Shown here: positions 62,763 through 64,000 of the stretch, piece by piece
How positions within the stretch are numbered: the stretch's first letter is position 1
Layout: each line of letters opens with the position of its first letter
Origin: Mastigamoeba balamuthi
Lineage: Eukaryota > Evosea > Mastigamoebida > Mastigamoebidae
Assembly: GCA_902651635.1 (NCBI GenBank)
Contig: CACRSC010000032.1
Coordinates: 359,212 to 423,211, forward strand
DNA length: 64,000 nt
Direction: 5' to 3'
Position numbers and translations under genes: made by a program
Notes under the pieces: generated by a model
Databases searched by the model: none
What the model was told of the DNA's origin: nothing
Seen by the model: the letters and a program-made list of their open reading frames with translations, nothing else

Positions 62763-64000
62763 CCTGCAGCCCCTCGGACGCGCCTTCTCCGCAGCAGCAG
62801 CAGCAGCAGCAGCCTGCCGCGGACAGCTCTGCAGCGGCCACTGCTGAGGAGGCTGTGCCAGAGGCAGCGACCCAGCAGCAGGTGCAGCAGGAGCAGCCAA
62901 TGGGACAGCAGGCTGCCGAGGGCGCTGGGCCTCAGGGCGATCACGACGAGGGGCGCAGCTGCACAGCAGCGCCCGTGGCAGCGCCAGAGCGCACCGCAGC
63001 GGCGGCAGAGGCGGAGCAGCAGAGCGGCGCCAGTGAGCAGATGGCGCTGCACAGCGACACCCTGCCCGAGCCCCTGGAGCCCAGCGACACCGCGGCCGCC
63101 GAGCAACCGCAGGGCGACACCGACACCGAGCAGCACCAGCAGCAACAGCAGCAGCTCGAGGTCGCAAAGGAGGAGGATGAGGAGGCTGAGGACCAGCAGC
63201 AGCCCGCCAACGACGCGCTGCGGCAGGAGACGGCGGCAGAGGCAGCAACGGTGCACGCGCTCTGCGCAGAGGCAGAGGGTGCGGAGGCACTGGGGGCACA
63301 GCGCGGGAGCGACGACGACCGCGAGGGAGCAGGCGTAGTGGCGCAGCCCCTGGAGGCGGCGGCCACCGAGAGCGCCGCGGCCCAGTACCGCGAGCCAGAG
63401 ATGCCGCAGCCCCTGGACGCCCTGCAGGCCGACCAGCAGTGCGCCGACGCAGCAGCCGGCGGCCAGAGCGCAGAGCTGATCGCTGCTGCTGCCGTCGCCG
63501 AGGAGCCGCAGCCGGCAGCGCAGACCTCCGAGCGCCAGGAGGCACCGGCGCCGCAGCCCCTCGAGGAGACGCCCGTGCCGCTGCTCCACGAGGACGTCGC
63601 CGCACAGGACGCGGAGCTTCAGAGCGCCGAGCCATCGCAGCAGGCAGCGGAGGAGGAGGCCACCGCTGCTGCCAGCGAGCCCGAGGCGCAGCGGCCAGAG
63701 GGCGCGGCGGACGACAGCGCCAACGCAGCAGAGCAGCAGGAGAGGGCGGCAGACGCAGCCGAGGCCGCCTGCGAAGTGGTCGTCGCCGCGGAGGAGCGCA
63801 GGGCGGAGGAGGAGGTCCACGCGACGGTGGTGGCCCTCGAGCAGGAGGCCCAGCACGCGGAGCAGCGCACCGACGCCGGCACAGCGCCAGCGCCAGCGGC
63901 ACCAGAGCAGCAGCCCGAGAGTGGCGCTGCGCCCTGCATACAGATCACCGTGGAGGACGTGCAGGAGCGGAGCGACGCCCCCCACGACGCGGGGCAGCGG
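61569..64000 (+). CDS. Ubiquitin-like-fold protein with long Gln/Glu/Ala-rich tail (partial)
   Basis: Four exons give MSHDIFDVLGICEQSLTYVV, ALPDGTAARVEVHARCTVDK, RDVVAKAAQQLAAGSTVADY and GEVLDVDYRRVIQAHKAIEE through VELVLLL. Alternating strands and a helix of this size resemble the ubiquitin-like lobe found at the start of FERM proteins or in Ras-binding domains; this is inferred from pattern, not from a family match. From about 62450 the frame becomes polyGln, then SxEPEPEPEPEP and a long acidic Gln/Ala-rich region with no stop up to the right edge. The intron 61635-61937 has an internal CAGCAG/CACCACAT repeat. The rest of the protein lies outside the window. Confidence 0.65.

Noticed and set aside
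61619-63985. 788-codon minus-strand frame rich in Leu, Arg and Gly
   Set aside because: It reads the opposite strand of CAG-type repeats; the plus strand has a consistent spliced frame with splice sites.

Overview
The window is nuclear DNA from a GC-rich, intron-rich protist. Evidence is dozens of short spliceosomal introns (donor mostly GTGCG or GTACG, a CTGAC-like branch site, acceptor GCAG), genes in head-to-head pairs, and families such as ATR, Rap1GAP, RBM25, YTHDF, NECAP, MON1 and the flagellar protein DRC9. DRC9 implies a cell that can build a motile flagellum. A GPI-anchored chitinase and Rap1GAP would fit an amoeboflagellate such as a free-living amoebozoan, but the taxon is not proven.

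Layout. 1-4.7 kb: two head-to-head copies of a receptor-like gene in an inverted duplication; the right copy is complete and joins a seven-repeat FG-GAP ectodomain, a cadherin-like domain, hydrophobic segments and a C-terminal ADP-ribosyltransferase domain. 6.0-16.4 kb (-): an ATR/Mec1/Rad3 checkpoint kinase of about 19 exons. 16.6-24.8 kb: a small putatively myristoylated protein (+), a Rap1GAP (-) and an unrecognised Ala/Gln-rich protein (+). 25.0-30.9 kb: inositol monophosphatase (-), DRC9/IQCG (+), RBM25 (+). 31.5-43.3 kb: a trypsin-fold protein with an unusual active site (-), an RRM protein (-), ribosomal protein eL13 (+), a divergent Gdt1/TMEM165 transporter (+), a YTH m6A reader (+) and a hevein/GH18 chitinase (+).

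43.3-53.1 kb is an island of visibly lower GC. It holds a decayed Ty3/Gypsy-like pol region, other broken reading frames, gene fragments and one apparently intact WD40-SAM-U-box (WDSUB1-like) gene whose WD40 blades each occupy one exon. 53.2-64 kb returns to GC-rich genes: a GT8 glycosyltransferase (+), MON1 (-) and NECAP (-), which may be one fused gene, a rhomboid protease (+), and a ubiquitin-like-fold protein with a long Gln/Glu/Ala-rich tail running off the right edge (+).

The genes do not form an operon. Several share short divergent promoters. Two short palindromes recur far more often than expected: TCAATTGA, almost entirely inside introns, and ATCTAGAT, in divergent intergenic regions. 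Exon boundaries were inferred by eye from splice signals, frame and family similarity; no alignment or database search was run.
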